Positions 35,180-44,604 of a stretch of DNA of 64,000 nucleotides are shown piece after piece. The notes below the pieces were generated by a model. The model saw nothing but the letters and a program-made list of their open reading frames with translations. It had not been told where the DNA came from and ran no database searches. Positions within the stretch are counted from its first letter, which is position 1; every line of letters begins with the position of its first letter. A program made the translations under genes and the position numbers. This DNA is from Alistipes sp. (GTDB lineage Bacteria > Bacteroidota > Bacteroidia > Bacteroidales > Rikenellaceae): contig JAHZDG010000008.1 of the NCBI GenBank assembly GCA_019422485.1, positions 1 through 64,000 on the forward strand. The letters run 5' to 3'.

Positions 35180-36409
35180 TTATAATCCGATGATCTTGTT
35201 CCGGATGAGCATGGAGGCTCCCAAAGCACCGATGTTGTCATCCAGCTGGGTGGTGCGGAACAGCGTGTCGTTGTAGACCAATCGCAGTGAATATTTATTG
35301 ACGGCCGATTTGAGCGGCAGCATCAGATAGTCGCCGGCATTGGCCAGGTAACCGCCGATGATCACCTGTTCTGGGTTGAAGATGTTGATCAGAAAGGCGA
35401 TACTCTTTCCGATTTTTTCGCCGGCCTCTTCGATCAGCTCGATCGACAGGTTGTCGTCGTTACGGGCGGCATTGATGATGTCGGTGATGTGAATTTTATG
35501 AGTCTTGCGGTATTGGTCGATCAGAATGGTGGTGCGTCCCTGTTCGATTTGGGCGATCATTTTGTTCTCGATGGCGATCCCCGAAACCTCGGTTTCCAGG
35601 CATCCTTTCTTGCCGCAGTCGCAGATGATTTCGTTATCGAAAAACGGAGTGTGGCCGAATTCGCCGGCAAAGCCCGAGTGTCCGTAGTAGAGTTTGCCGT
35701 CGACAATGATCCCGATGGCCATCCCGCGACTCAGGTTGAGGTAGATGATGTTCTTTTCGTCTCCGGTGCATCCGGTGGTGTATTCGCCGTAGCATTTGGC
35801 ACGGGTGTCGTTCTCGATCAGAACCGGGTGCTTGAGTCGTTGTTCCAGAATTTCGCTGAGTGATTGGGCGTTGGATGTAAAGTATTTGTAGCTTCGGCCG
35901 GTGTTGGGGTTGACTCGTCCGACAATGCAGACACCGATACCCAGCAACTTGTTTTTATCGACGCCCGATTCATCCAGAAATGCCTTGATTTTTTGGCAAA
36001 TGCTTTCCAGACATTCCGGGGTGTCGTCCAGTTGGAAATCAAGATCCCGATGGGCGGTGATGATATGGTTTTTCAGGTCGGTGACAACAGCAACGAGTTG
36101 GTCGCGGCTGATTTCGATGCCGGCGAAGTAGATGGCCGAGTCGGTCAGTCCGAAAATATTGGGACGTCGCCCGCCGTTGGTTTCGATTTTACCCAGGTCG
36201 GTGACGATGTTTTCTTGCAGCAGTTCTTCGACCAGTTTGGTGACGGTCGGAATACTGATGTGTAGTTCTTTGGAGAGTTCAGCCAGGGTGCATTGTCCCT
36301 GAAGGGCCAGGTGGGCGATGATGTTTCGTTTGAGAATATTGTTTTTCTGGACGATGCCTTTGGCGTTTTCTTGTGAAGGGGTGTTGAAAAAATCTAACAG
36401 TGAAATCAT
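35180..36409 (-). CDS. ROK-family transcriptional regulator (NagC/XylR type)
   Basis: A 409-residue protein. The N-terminal winged helix-turn-helix (about residues 25-90) has ALQGQCTLAELSKELHISIP and TVTKLVEELLQENIVTDLGK. The ROK sugar-sensor domain follows, with GIGVCIVGRVNPNTG, LIENDTRAKCYGEY, GHSGFAGEFGHTPFFDNE and the zinc signature CDCGKKGCLETE. Likely a sugar-responsive repressor; the ligand is unknown. No sugar-catabolic gene adjoins it. A -7 box lies at 36448-36455. The regulator is not in an obvious operon. Confidence 0.9.
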   Translation of the reverse strand: MISLLDFFNTPSQENAKGIVQKNNILKRNIIAHLALQGQCTLAELSKELHISIPTVTKLVEELLQENIVTDLGKIETNGGRRPNIFGLTDSAIYFAGIEISRDQLVAVVTDLKNHIITAHRDLDFQLDDTPECLESICQKIKAFLDESGVDKNKLLGIGVCIVGRVNPNTGRSYKYFTSNAQSLSEILEQRLKHPVLIENDTRAKCYGEYTTGCTGDEKNIIYLNLSRGMAIGIIVDGKLYYGHSGFAGEFGHTPFFDNEIICDCGKKGCLETEVSGIAIENKMIAQIEQGRTTILIDQYRKTHKIHITDIINAARNDDNLSIELIEEAGEKIGKSIAFLINIFNPEQVIIGGYLANAGDYLMLPLKSAVNKYSLRLVYNDTLFRTTQLDDNIGALGASMLIRNKIIGL

Positions 36410-36447
36410 ACAAGATCACTTTTGAAATCGGAAAAATTTTACAGAGA

Positions 36448-36455
36448 CAAAAATA
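36448..36455 (-). promoter_or_regulatory. -7 promoter box for the ROK regulator
   Basis: The minus strand reads TATTTTTG at 36455-36448, about 38 bases before the start codon. The region is strongly AT-rich. No convincing -33. Confidence 0.45.
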
Positions 36456-36530
36456 ATAATATTTCTATTTGGTCGGGTGATTGTTAATAAAAATTTATAA
36501 AAACACTGTAATGTGTATGGTGTAGAACGA

Positions 36531-36560
36531 AAAAACCGCCCTTGAAAAAGAGCGGTTTTT
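36531..36560 (-). terminator. Terminator of fabD
   Basis: AAAAACCGC (36531-36539) pairs with GCGGTTTTT (36552-36560), and a T-run follows on the minus strand. Confidence 0.8.
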
Positions 36561-36610
36561 GGAATATTTCAAGGCCTGAACGGAGTATCCCGTCCGGGCT
36601 GTAAGTCGGT

Positions 36611-37495
36611 TTAGAGAGATTGTTTGGAGGTAGCTTCCATGGCGCGATCCACTTTTTTGATCAGGCCTTGCAGTACCGAGCCCGGGCCGAGTTCGGTGAA
36701 CGAAGTGGCGCCGTCGGCGATCATGTTCCGTACGATCTGGGTCCAGCGTACCGGAGCGGTCAGTTGGGCGATCAGGTTGGTTTTGATCTCTTCGGGATCG
36801 GTGTGAGGTTTGGCGTCTACGTTCTGATAAACCGGGCAGATGGGTTTAGCGAAGGGAGCGGCCTGAATGGCGGCTTCCAGTTCGACCCGTGCGGGTTCCA
36901 TCAGCGGAGAGTGGAAGGCACCGCCTACATTGAGTTTCAGGGCGCGTTTGGCACCGGCTTCGGTCAGTTTGGCGCAGGCTTCGGCGATGGCTTCATTGGT
37001 GCCGGAGATTACCAACTGGCCCGGGCAGTTGTAGTTGGCCGGAACGACGATGCCGTCGATGGAGGCGCAAACTTCTTCTACCTTTTCATCGGGCAGGGCG
37101 ATGATGGCTGCCATGGTCGAGGGGTTCATTTCGCAGGCTTTCTGCATGGCCATGGCACGTTTCGATACCAGGGTCAGACCGTCTTCGAAGCTGAGGGCTC
37201 CGGCGGCAACCAGGGCGCTGAATTCACCCAGTGAGTGGCCGGCTACCATATCGGGGGCAAATTCGGCTCCGATGGATTTGGCCAGGATGACCGAGTGCAG
37301 GAAAATGGCCGGTTGGGTCACTTTGGTCTGTTTGAGTTGTTCGTCGGTGCCGGCGAACATGATGTCGGTGATGGAAAAGCCGAGAATGTCGTTGGCTTTA
37401 TCGAACAGTTCTTTGGCCATGGGAACGTTGTCGTAGAGGTCTTTCCCCATGCCGACGAATTGTGCTCCCTGTCCCGGGAATACGAATGCTTTCAT
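36611..37495 (-). CDS. fabD: Malonyl-CoA:ACP transacylase FabD
   Basis: A 294-residue enzyme that loads malonyl groups on acyl carrier protein for fatty-acid synthesis. The N-terminus AFVFPGQGAQFVGMGKDLY is the classic opening; VAGHSLGEFSALVAAGAL holds the nucleophilic serine; GGAFHSPLMEPA holds the active-site histidine; VRWTQIVRNMIADGATSFTE and ELGPGSVLQGLIKK close the fold. Full length. It stands alone with its own promoter (-7 at 37589-37596) and terminator (36531-36560). Confidence 0.97.
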   Translation of the reverse strand: MKAFVFPGQGAQFVGMGKDLYDNVPMAKELFDKANDILGFSITDIMFAGTDEQLKQTKVTQPAIFLHSVILAKSIGAEFAPDMVAGHSLGEFSALVAAGALSFEDGLTLVSKRAMAMQKACEMNPSTMAAIIALPDEKVEEVCASIDGIVVPANYNCPGQLVISGTNEAIAEACAKLTEAGAKRALKLNVGGAFHSPLMEPARVELEAAIQAAPFAKPICPVYQNVDAKPHTDPEEIKTNLIAQLTAPVRWTQIVRNMIADGATSFTELGPGSVLQGLIKKVDRAMEATSKQSL

Positions 37496-37588
37496 AGCTT
37501 TATCAGGTTAATTGTTTTTTTGAGGTTTTCCGGGTCGTTGTCGAGCAAAACGTGCTCGGAAGGTCTCCTTTCCGGAAAAAACCGCAGG

Positions 37589-37596
37589 CAAAGATA
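37589..37596 (-). promoter_or_regulatory. -7 promoter box for fabD
   Basis: The minus strand reads TATCTTTG at 37596-37589, about 93 bases upstream of the fabD start codon. Confidence 0.5.
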
Positions 37597-37734
37597 GTGA
37601 TTTTTCGTGATTTCCTTTCCGGTTTGTCAGAGGGCTTGTCTGCAGCCGGTTGAATCCCGGAGAAATGGGCGCGCAGGGGGCTGAATCTGCGCGAAACCCG
37701 GAGAATCGTCCGTGGAAAAACGGAAAAATTGTGT

Positions 37735-37742
37735 TAAATTTG
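37735..37742 (+). promoter_or_regulatory. -7 promoter box for plsC
   Basis: TAAATTTG at 37735-37742 fits TANNTTTG. It lies inside the longest possible reading frame of plsC, which argues for the internal start at 37772. Confidence 0.55.
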
Positions 37743-37771
37743 CAAGATTAAAGGTGCAATGCTCGAATTTC

Positions 37772-38524
37772 ATGAAATCGATTTGTTATTATTTCGGCTT
37801 CGTCGTTTTTACCCTGATTTGTTTCGTGCCTTTTTCGCTCCTGTTTTTTCTGACCGTCTTGTTCGATCGGGAGCGGGTCGTGCTGCATTATGCCTCCCGG
37901 TTCTGGTCGTGGGGTATTTACCGGCTGTGTCCGTGCTGGCATGTCAAGGTCGAAGGCAAAGAAAAGGTGGGCGATGTGCGTAATTACGTGATTGTAACCA
38001 ATCACCAGTCGATGTTGGATATTCCGCTGATGTATGTTTTGCCGCTGACCTTCAAGTGGGTGTCCAAACGGGAGGTGATGCGTATGCCGATTTTCGGCTG
38101 GGTGTTGCAGATGCACGGCGATATAGCCATCGAAAGGGGTTCGAGCGGAAGTACCCGCCTGTTGATGCGTCAGGCCAAAGAGATTCTGGATCGGGGCAAG
38201 ACTTCGGTGATTGTCTTTCCGGAGGGGACTCGCTCCAAAACCGGTCGGGTAGGGCGTTTTAAAGAAGGAGCGTTTGCCGTGGCGAAATATGCCGGTGTGG
38301 GCATCCTGCCGGTGGTGCATGAAGGAAACGGCTCGGTCGTGGAGGGTTGGAAAGTGCGGATGCCGCATCGCTTCCAGGTGAAGGTGCTCGATCCGATTCC
38401 GGCTGCAGAGGTGGCGGCTCTTTCCGAACGGGACCTGACCCGGATGGTGAATGAACGGATTCTGGCCGAACATCGGGCCATGCGTCCGGATCTTTATGAA
38501 AAAGAACAGAATAAGGAATCATAA
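37772..38524 (+). CDS. plsC: 1-acyl-sn-glycerol-3-phosphate acyltransferase
   Basis: A 250-residue membrane-bound acyltransferase that makes phosphatidic acid. A hydrophobic N-terminal anchor (about residues 4-35) is followed by the catalytic HxxxxD in [14 protein letters not shown], then [20 protein letters not shown] and the substrate-binding [21 protein letters not shown]. The frame is open to an ATG at 37712, but a promoter -7 box at 37735-37742 lies inside that extension, so I start at 37772. parE follows after 5 bases, indicating cotranscription. Confidence 0.9.
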   Translation: MKSICYYFGFVVFTLICFVPFSLLFFLTVLFDRERVVLHYASRFWSWGIYRLCPCWHVKVEGKEKVGDVRNYVIVTNHQSMLDIPLMYVLPLTFKWVSKREVMRMPIFGWVLQMHGDIAIERGSSGSTRLLMRQAKEILDRGKTSVIVFPEGTRSKTGRVGRFKEGAFAVAKYAGVGILPVVHEGNGSVVEGWKVRMPHRFQVKVLDPIPAAEVAALSERDLTRMVNERILAEHRAMRPDLYEKEQNKES

Positions 38525-38529
38525 ATACG

Positions 38530-40380
38530 ATGAGCGTAGCAGCGAATTACGGGGACGAACATATTCAGACCCTGGACTGGAAGGAGCATATCCGTCGGCG
38601 TCCGGGGATGTATATCGGTAAATTGGGGGACGGGACCTCGGTCGATGATGGGATTTATATCCTGATCAAGGAGGTGCTCGACAACTCCATCGACGAATAT
38701 ATGATGGGCTTCGGGAAGAGTGTCGAAGTGACCATCGAACAAGGGAAGGTGACGGTCCGGGACTATGGCCGGGGTATTCCGTTGGGTAAGTTGGTCGATG
38801 TGGCCTCCAAGATGAATACCGGGGCAAAATACGATTCCAAGGCCTTTAAAAAGTCGGTAGGGCTCAATGGGGTCGGGATCAAGGCGGTCAATGCGCTTTC
38901 GAGTCGTTTTGTGATTTGCAGTGTGCGGGACGGTGAGGCGCGGACGGTGACCTTCGAAGCCGGCAACGAAATCTCGGACGTGCAGGAGAGCGGGGTTACC
39001 GACAAGAACGGTACCTGCGTGAGCTTTGTGGCGGACGAGAGTGTGTTCGGACCCTATGCCTACCATATGGAATATGTGGAGTCGATGCTCCGCAACTATA
39101 CCTACCTGAATGCCGGGTTGACCATCAAACTCAACGGTCAGTCGTTTCTCTCCAAAAACGGATTGTTGGACCTGTTGCAGGAGAACCTGAACGAAGAACC
39201 GCTTTATCCGCCGATCCATTTGACGGGGGAAGACATCGAGGTGGTGCTCACTCACGGTCACGGCTACGGGGAAACCTACTATTCGTTTGTCAACGGACAG
39301 CACACCACCCAGGGCGGAACGCATCAGGCGGCCTATCGCGAGGCGCTGGCGAAGACCATCAAGGAGTTTTATCGCAAGGATTTCGATGCGGCCGATGTGC
39401 GGACTTCGATCATTGCGGCCATCAGCATCAAGGTCGAAGAGCCGTTGTTCGAGTCGCAGACCAAGACCAAACTCGGCTCAAAGGACATGGGACCTGACGG
39501 GCCCACGGTGCGCAACTTCGTGATGGACTTCTTGAAGACAGAGCTGGATAATTACCTGCACAAACACGCTGAAACGGCCGATATTCTGCTCAAGAAGATT
39601 CAGGAAAACGAAAAGGAACGTAAGGCGATTTCGGGGATTCAGAAAAAGGCCCGGGAGATGGCCAAGAAGGTGAGTCTCAATAATAAGAAATTGCGGGATT
39701 GCCGCATTCACCTGACCGATAAGAACGAACGGGCCGAAGAGTCGATGATTTTCATCACCGAAGGGAATTCGGCCAGCGGGTCGATCACCAAGTCGCGGGA
39801 TGTGAATACGCAGGCGGTCTTTTCGCTGCGGGGAAAACCGCTCAACAGCTATGGGCTGACCAAAAAGATCGTTTACGAGAACGAAGAGTTCAACCTGTTG
39901 CAGGCGGCGCTCAACATCGAAGAGGATATGGATAATCTGCGTTACAACAAGATTATCATCGCCACCGATGCCGATGTCGACGGGATGCATATCCGCTTGT
40001 TGCTGATGACCTTCTTCCTGCAGTTTTTCCCCGATGTGATTCGCGGCGGGCATCTTTTTATCCTGCAGACGCCGCTGTTCCGGGTGCGTAATAAAAAGGA
40101 AACCCGCTATTGTTACAGCGAAGAGGAACGTCAGAAAGCGATTGCGGCCTTGGGGCCCAATCCCGAAATCACCCGATTCAAAGGGTTGGGGGAAATTTCG
40201 GCCGACGAGTTCAAGGAGTTCATCGGCGAAAACATGCGTCTGGACAAGGTGCGCATGACGAAAGAAGATCCGGTGTCGGATCTGCTGGAGTTTTATATGG
40301 GTAAAAATAGTGCGGAGCGTCAGGGATTCATCATCGGGAACCTGCGTATCGAAGCCGATTATATCGAAGAGTTGATTTAG
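38530..40380 (+). CDS. parE: DNA topoisomerase IV subunit B
   Basis: A 616-residue ATPase subunit. The GHKL ATPase begins at [20 protein letters not shown], with [37 protein letters not shown] and [17 protein letters not shown]. The TOPRIM domain carries [19 protein letters not shown] and [20 protein letters not shown]. It ends with [20 protein letters not shown]. The shorter length and the TEGNSASGS form separate it from gyrB of the same phylum. The stop codon is followed one base later by the parC start, so the two subunits are coupled. Confidence 0.93.
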   Translation: MSVAANYGDEHIQTLDWKEHIRRRPGMYIGKLGDGTSVDDGIYILIKEVLDNSIDEYMMGFGKSVEVTIEQGKVTVRDYGRGIPLGKLVDVASKMNTGAKYDSKAFKKSVGLNGVGIKAVNALSSRFVICSVRDGEARTVTFEAGNEISDVQESGVTDKNGTCVSFVADESVFGPYAYHMEYVESMLRNYTYLNAGLTIKLNGQSFLSKNGLLDLLQENLNEEPLYPPIHLTGEDIEVVLTHGHGYGETYYSFVNGQHTTQGGTHQAAYREALAKTIKEFYRKDFDAADVRTSIIAAISIKVEEPLFESQTKTKLGSKDMGPDGPTVRNFVMDFLKTELDNYLHKHAETADILLKKIQENEKERKAISGIQKKAREMAKKVSLNNKKLRDCRIHLTDKNERAEESMIFITEGNSASGSITKSRDVNTQAVFSLRGKPLNSYGLTKKIVYENEEFNLLQAALNIEEDMDNLRYNKIIIATDADVDGMHIRLLLMTFFLQFFPDVIRGGHLFILQTPLFRVRNKKETRYCYSEEERQKAIAALGPNPEITRFKGLGEISADEFKEFIGENMRLDKVRMTKEDPVSDLLEFYMGKNSAERQGFIIGNLRIEADYIEELI

Positions 40381-40381
40381 T

Positions 40382-43285
40382 ATGAGTACGATAGACGATA
40401 AAGAACATCTTTCGGAAGAATCCCTGGATGGAGCTCAGTCTGTGGACGAACTGTCGGCGGCGGAGGTTGCCGCCGAAGGGTCGGAAGGCGGAGCTGACGG
40501 GTCGGAAAACGTGACCGAGGAGTCGGCAAGCGTGACCGAAACGCTTCCGGGCAAACCGGGTAAGTTCGATCGCCTGATGGCCGAAGCGGCCGGGCGGAAG
40601 AAACTGACGGGGATGTATAAGGACTGGTTCCTGGATTATGCCTCCTATGTGATTCTGGAACGTGCCGTTCCGCATATCGAAGACGGGTTGAAACCGGTGC
40701 ATCGCCGCATCCTGCACGCTATGAAAAAGATGGATGACGGTCGCTACAACAAGGTGGCCAACATCATCGGTTCGACCATGCAGTATCACCCGCACGGGGA
40801 TGCCTCCATCGGAGATGCCCTGGTGCAGTTGGGGCAGAAAGACCTGCTGATCGATTGCCAGGGAAACTGGGGAAATATCCTGACGGGGGACGAGGCGGCT
40901 GCGGCCCGTTATATCGAAGCCCGTTTGTCGAAATTTGCGTTGGAGGTGGTTTTCAGTCCGAAAATCACCGAATGGATGCTGTCGTACGATGGCCGTAACC
41001 AGGAACCGGTAACGTTGCCGGTCAAATTCCCGTTGCTGTTGGCTCAGGGCGTGGAAGGGATCGCCGTGGGGCTGGCCTCCAAAATCTTGCCGCACAATTT
41101 CAATGAACTGCTCGATGCCTGTGTGGCTTACTTGCGGGATGAGCCGTTCGTGTTGTATCCCGATTTCCCGACCGGAGGTCTGGCCGATGTCAGCCGTTAT
41201 AACGACGGGTTGCGGGGCGGGACCGTGAAGGTGCGGGCCCGGATCAACAAGATCGACAAACGGACGCTGGCGATCACGGAAATTCCCTATGGAACGACCA
41301 CCGAGTCGATCAAGGATTCGATCATCAAGGCCAACGAAAAGGGCAAGATCAAGATCAAGAAGGTCGATGACAATACGGCCGATACGGCTGAGATTATTAT
41401 CCACGTGAGCAACGACGAATCGTCGGACAAGACGATCGATGCGCTGTATGCTTTTACCGATTGCGAAGTGTCGATTTCGCCCAACTCATGTGTGATTATG
41501 GATGAAAAGCCCCATTTTATGGGGGTCAGCGAAATCCTTCGGCGCAATGTGGACCATACGCGGGATCTGTTGCGCCGTGAGTTGGAACTTCGTTTGAGCG
41601 AGCTGGAGGACGATTGGCACATGTCGTCGTTGGAAAAAATCTTTATTGAGGAGAAGATTTTCCACGATATCGAGGAGTGTACGACCTGGGAGAGTGTGCT
41701 GGAGACTATTGATGCTGGATTGGAACCTTTCAAGCCGCGTTTGCGTCGTCCGGTGACACAGGACGACATCATTCGCTTGACGGAGATCAAGATCAAGCGC
41801 ATCTCCAAGTTCGACAGTTTCAAAGCCGATGAACATATCAAAGGCGTGGAAGAGGAGATCCGGACGGTGAAAGACCATCTGGCTCACCTGACCCAATATA
41901 CGATCGACTACTTCCTGCGGATCAAGGAGAAATATGGCAAGGGCCGGGACCGCAAGACCGAGTTGAGGGAGTTCGACTCCATCGAGGCGACCAAAGTGGT
42001 GGTGGCCAATGCCAAACTGTATGTCGACCGGGCCGAAGGTTTCTTCGGGATCGGAGCGGCGATGAAAAAGGACGAGTTCGTGTGCGATTGTTCGGACATC
42101 GACGATGTGATTGTTATCACCAAGGAGGGGAAATACATTATCACCAAGGTGTCCGAAAAGGCGTTCTTTGCGAAGAATATCTACTATATCGGGGTGTTCA
42201 AACGCAATGATGAGCGGACGATCTACAACGTCTTGTATCGGGATGGCCGCAACGGGCCGTTGATGATGAAGCGTTGCGCCATCAAGGGGATCACCCGCGA
42301 TCGGGAGTATGACCTGACCAAAGGAACGCCGCGCAGCGAAATTCTCTATATGAGTGTCAATCCCAACGGGGAGGCTGAGGTGTTGAAAGTCTATTTCAAA
42401 CCGCGTCCTCGTCTGAAGAAACTGATTGTGGACCTGAACTTCGGGAATCTGGCGATCAAGGGGCGGCAGTCGCAAGGAAATCTCTTCTCTCGTTATGCCA
42501 TCCATAAGATCGTGCTCAAGGAGCGGGGTGCCTCGACCTTGAGTGGGCAGAATGTTTGGTACGACGACGAGATCCGCAAGCTTAATACCGACGGCCGAGG
42601 AGAATTGTTGGGTGAATTTGTCGGGAATGACAAGCTGTTGGTGATGACCGCTAAAGGTCATTATTATACGACGGGGTATGATCTGGGGGTTTATTTCCCG
42701 GAAGATACCATCCGGGTTGAAAAATACGACAGCCATCGAATCTATTCGGTGGTTTATTACGACGGCGAACAACAATATTATTATGTCAAACGTTTTGCCG
42801 CTGAATCGGGCGACAAGACTCAGGTCTTTGTCGAAGATACGCCGGGATCGCGGATCGTTTGCATCAGTCGGGATGATTACCCCTGTCTGGAAGTGATTTA
42901 CGGCGGTCATAATGCCGGTCGTCCGGCCGATCGGATCGACGTGGAAGGGTTCATTGGGGTGAAGAGCCACCGGGCCAAAGGGAAACGGGTGACTACGCTG
43001 GATGTCGATACGCTGCGGTTCGTGGAACCGTTGGATAAGGGTCCTCGTCCGGAAAATGAAACGGAAGATGATCCTGAAGAAGCTTCAGAATTCGCTGAAA
43101 TGGAGGCGAATGCCACGGAGAATGAAATTTCGGATCGTCCGGCTGTAACAAAACCGGAAGGGGAACGTTCGACAAAAGAAACAGAAACGCCCAAGAATTA
43201 TCTTCCGGGAGAGAGTGTGGAGTTTGATATTGCATCCGACGAAGACTCGGAGGAGGCGGATAACCGACAAATGGAACTTTTCTGA
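40382..43285 (+). CDS. parC: DNA topoisomerase IV subunit A
   Basis: A 967-residue DNA-cleavage subunit. A low-complexity acidic N-terminal leader (about 1-60, SAAEVAAEGSEGGADGSENV) precedes the breakage-reunion core: YASYVILERAVPHIEDGLKP, QYHPHGDASIGDALVQLGQK and the catalytic tyrosine in AAAARYIEARLSKF (about residue 178). A coiled segment and a C-terminal beta-propeller region (about 560-900) follow, then an acidic tail. The sequence is longer than E. coli ParC because of the leader and tail. aroK starts 2 bases after the stop. Confidence 0.94.
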   Translation: MSTIDDKEHLSEESLDGAQSVDELSAAEVAAEGSEGGADGSENVTEESASVTETLPGKPGKFDRLMAEAAGRKKLTGMYKDWFLDYASYVILERAVPHIEDGLKPVHRRILHAMKKMDDGRYNKVANIIGSTMQYHPHGDASIGDALVQLGQKDLLIDCQGNWGNILTGDEAAAARYIEARLSKFALEVVFSPKITEWMLSYDGRNQEPVTLPVKFPLLLAQGVEGIAVGLASKILPHNFNELLDACVAYLRDEPFVLYPDFPTGGLADVSRYNDGLRGGTVKVRARINKIDKRTLAITEIPYGTTTESIKDSIIKANEKGKIKIKKVDDNTADTAEIIIHVSNDESSDKTIDALYAFTDCEVSISPNSCVIMDEKPHFMGVSEILRRNVDHTRDLLRRELELRLSELEDDWHMSSLEKIFIEEKIFHDIEECTTWESVLETIDAGLEPFKPRLRRPVTQDDIIRLTEIKIKRISKFDSFKADEHIKGVEEEIRTVKDHLAHLTQYTIDYFLRIKEKYGKGRDRKTELREFDSIEATKVVVANAKLYVDRAEGFFGIGAAMKKDEFVCDCSDIDDVIVITKEGKYIITKVSEKAFFAKNIYYIGVFKRNDERTIYNVLYRDGRNGPLMMKRCAIKGITRDREYDLTKGTPRSEILYMSVNPNGEAEVLKVYFKPRPRLKKLIVDLNFGNLAIKGRQSQGNLFSRYAIHKIVLKERGASTLSGQNVWYDDEIRKLNTDGRGELLGEFVGNDKLLVMTAKGHYYTTGYDLGVYFPEDTIRVEKYDSHRIYSVVYYDGEQQYYYVKRFAAESGDKTQVFVEDTPGSRIVCISRDDYPCLEVIYGGHNAGRPADRIDVEGFIGVKSHRAKGKRVTTLDVDTLRFVEPLDKGPRPENETEDDPEEASEFAEMEANATENEISDRPAVTKPEGERSTKETETPKNYLPGESVEFDIASDEDSEEADNRQMELF

Positions 43286-43287
43286 AG

Positions 43288-43812
43288 ATGTTGATTTTTT
43301 TGATCGGATATATGGGCAGCGGCAAGACCACCATTGGGCGCGGATTGGCCCGGCGGTTGGGGTTGCGGTTCATCGATATGGATACAGAGGTCGAACAGCG
43401 TACGGGCATGAGTGTGACGGAATACTTTGCGGCCCGGGGCGAAGAGGCTTTCCGGGGCGAAGAACGCGAGGTTCTGCACGGACTGACCTCCGAACAGGAT
43501 GCGGTGGTAGCCACCGGAGGAGGGGTGCCTTGCTTTTTCGACAATATGGAGGTGATGAATGCGGCGGGTTTGACCATCTATTTGAAGATGGGACCCGAAA
43601 AATTGGCCGCCCGCCTCGAATATGGGAAAGCCAAACGTCCTTTGTTGCGGGATAAAACCCAGGAACAGCTGCGGGATTTTATCGCGGAAAACTTGGAGGG
43701 ACGTGAGCCGTTTTATGGCCGGGCCAAGATGGTGATGGATTGCGATGGGGTGAGCGACGATTATATCGCCCGGCATGTGGCTTTGTATGTGGAAAATCAT
43801 AGAAACAATTAA
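43288..43812 (+). CDS. aroK: Shikimate kinase
   Basis: A 174-residue P-loop kinase that phosphorylates shikimate at the 3-hydroxyl. Walker A is IGYMGSGKTTIGRGLARRLG; shikimate-binding FIDMDTEVEQRTGMSVTEYF; GEEAFRGEEREVL; ATGGGVPCFFDNME; the lid region is RPLLRDKTQEQL with the later RxxxY-type FYGRAKMVMD. Length is normal. Tight spacing on both sides (2 and 12 bases) puts it in the parE-parC operon. Confidence 0.93.
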   Translation: MLIFLIGYMGSGKTTIGRGLARRLGLRFIDMDTEVEQRTGMSVTEYFAARGEEAFRGEEREVLHGLTSEQDAVVATGGGVPCFFDNMEVMNAAGLTIYLKMGPEKLAARLEYGKAKRPLLRDKTQEQLRDFIAENLEGREPFYGRAKMVMDCDGVSDDYIARHVALYVENHRNN

Positions 43813-43824
43813 AACGTTGTAGCG

Positions 43825-44562
43825 ATGAAAAAGATTTTGTGGTTGTGTTGTGCAGCGCTTTTTGCTTCCTGCACTCGGGATCTTCCCGGTGGAGGATTGG
43901 TTTGGGGAAATGATACCCTGTCGCGTTCAGGCGCCCATGATGTGGTGGCGCTTATCTATCCGGTGGCTCAGGAAGGTGTGGCCGCCGATTCGATCAACCG
44001 TACCGTGGAACATTATCTGAAACAGATCTTTGCGGGAGATTCGGTGGCGGCTACCGGGGTGACGCTGTCGCAGGCCGTGGACAGCCTGCTGGCTCAGAAA
44101 AATCGGGATACCATGATCGCCCATATGCCCTATCAGTTCTATTGTGAAGGCTCTTATTATACAAAGGGACATTTGACCTCGGTTTGGTTGCAGACCTACG
44201 CCTTTACGGGCGGCGCTCATGGATTGACCCTGGGGAAATGCTTCAATTTCGATAACCGTACGGGCCGGCAGTTGCCGTTGGAAGAACTGATTTCGGACAC
44301 GACCCGCTTGAGTGAATTGAATCGGGAAGCGTTCCGGCAATCGCTCTCTCAACGTCCTTTGACGCAAGAAGAGATCGATGCCTATTTGTTTGTAAAGCAG
44401 GATGAGTTACCTTTGCCTCAGAATATCGGATTCGATTCCACGGGGGTGAAAATGCTTTACAATCCTTACGAAATTGCGGCTTATGTGTTCGGTCAGTCGG
44501 TCTATGCCATCGACTATGATCGGGCCGAACCGGTCTTGCGTAAGATTGCCCGTGGAAAATAA
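43825..44562 (+). CDS. DUF3298/DUF4163-type lipoprotein
   Basis: A 245-residue lipoprotein. Signal MKKILWLCCAALFASC with lipobox LFASC. The body has a DUF4163-like half (about 30-115) and a DUF3298-like half: WLQTYAFTGGAHGLTLGKCF with the family's GGAHG, NFDNRTGRQLPLEELISDTT, then LPQNIGFDSTGVKMLYNPYE and IAAYVFGQSVYAIDYD. Related domains occur in the anti-sigma factor RsiV and in lysozyme-binding proteins. No sigma factor adjoins it here, so that link is not supported. Likely anchored to a membrane facing the periplasm. Confidence 0.82.
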   Translation: MKKILWLCCAALFASCTRDLPGGGLVWGNDTLSRSGAHDVVALIYPVAQEGVAADSINRTVEHYLKQIFAGDSVAATGVTLSQAVDSLLAQKNRDTMIAHMPYQFYCEGSYYTKGHLTSVWLQTYAFTGGAHGLTLGKCFNFDNRTGRQLPLEELISDTTRLSELNREAFRQSLSQRPLTQEEIDAYLFVKQDELPLPQNIGFDSTGVKMLYNPYEIAAYVFGQSVYAIDYDRAEPVLRKIARGK

Positions 44563-44604
44563 ATGAAAACCATATAGATACGATAAACCCTAATCTCGAT
44601 AGGT

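Noticed and set aside
41486..42970. 494-codon open frame antisense to parC
   Set aside because: Opposite an intact ParC with full motifs; no start context or family match.
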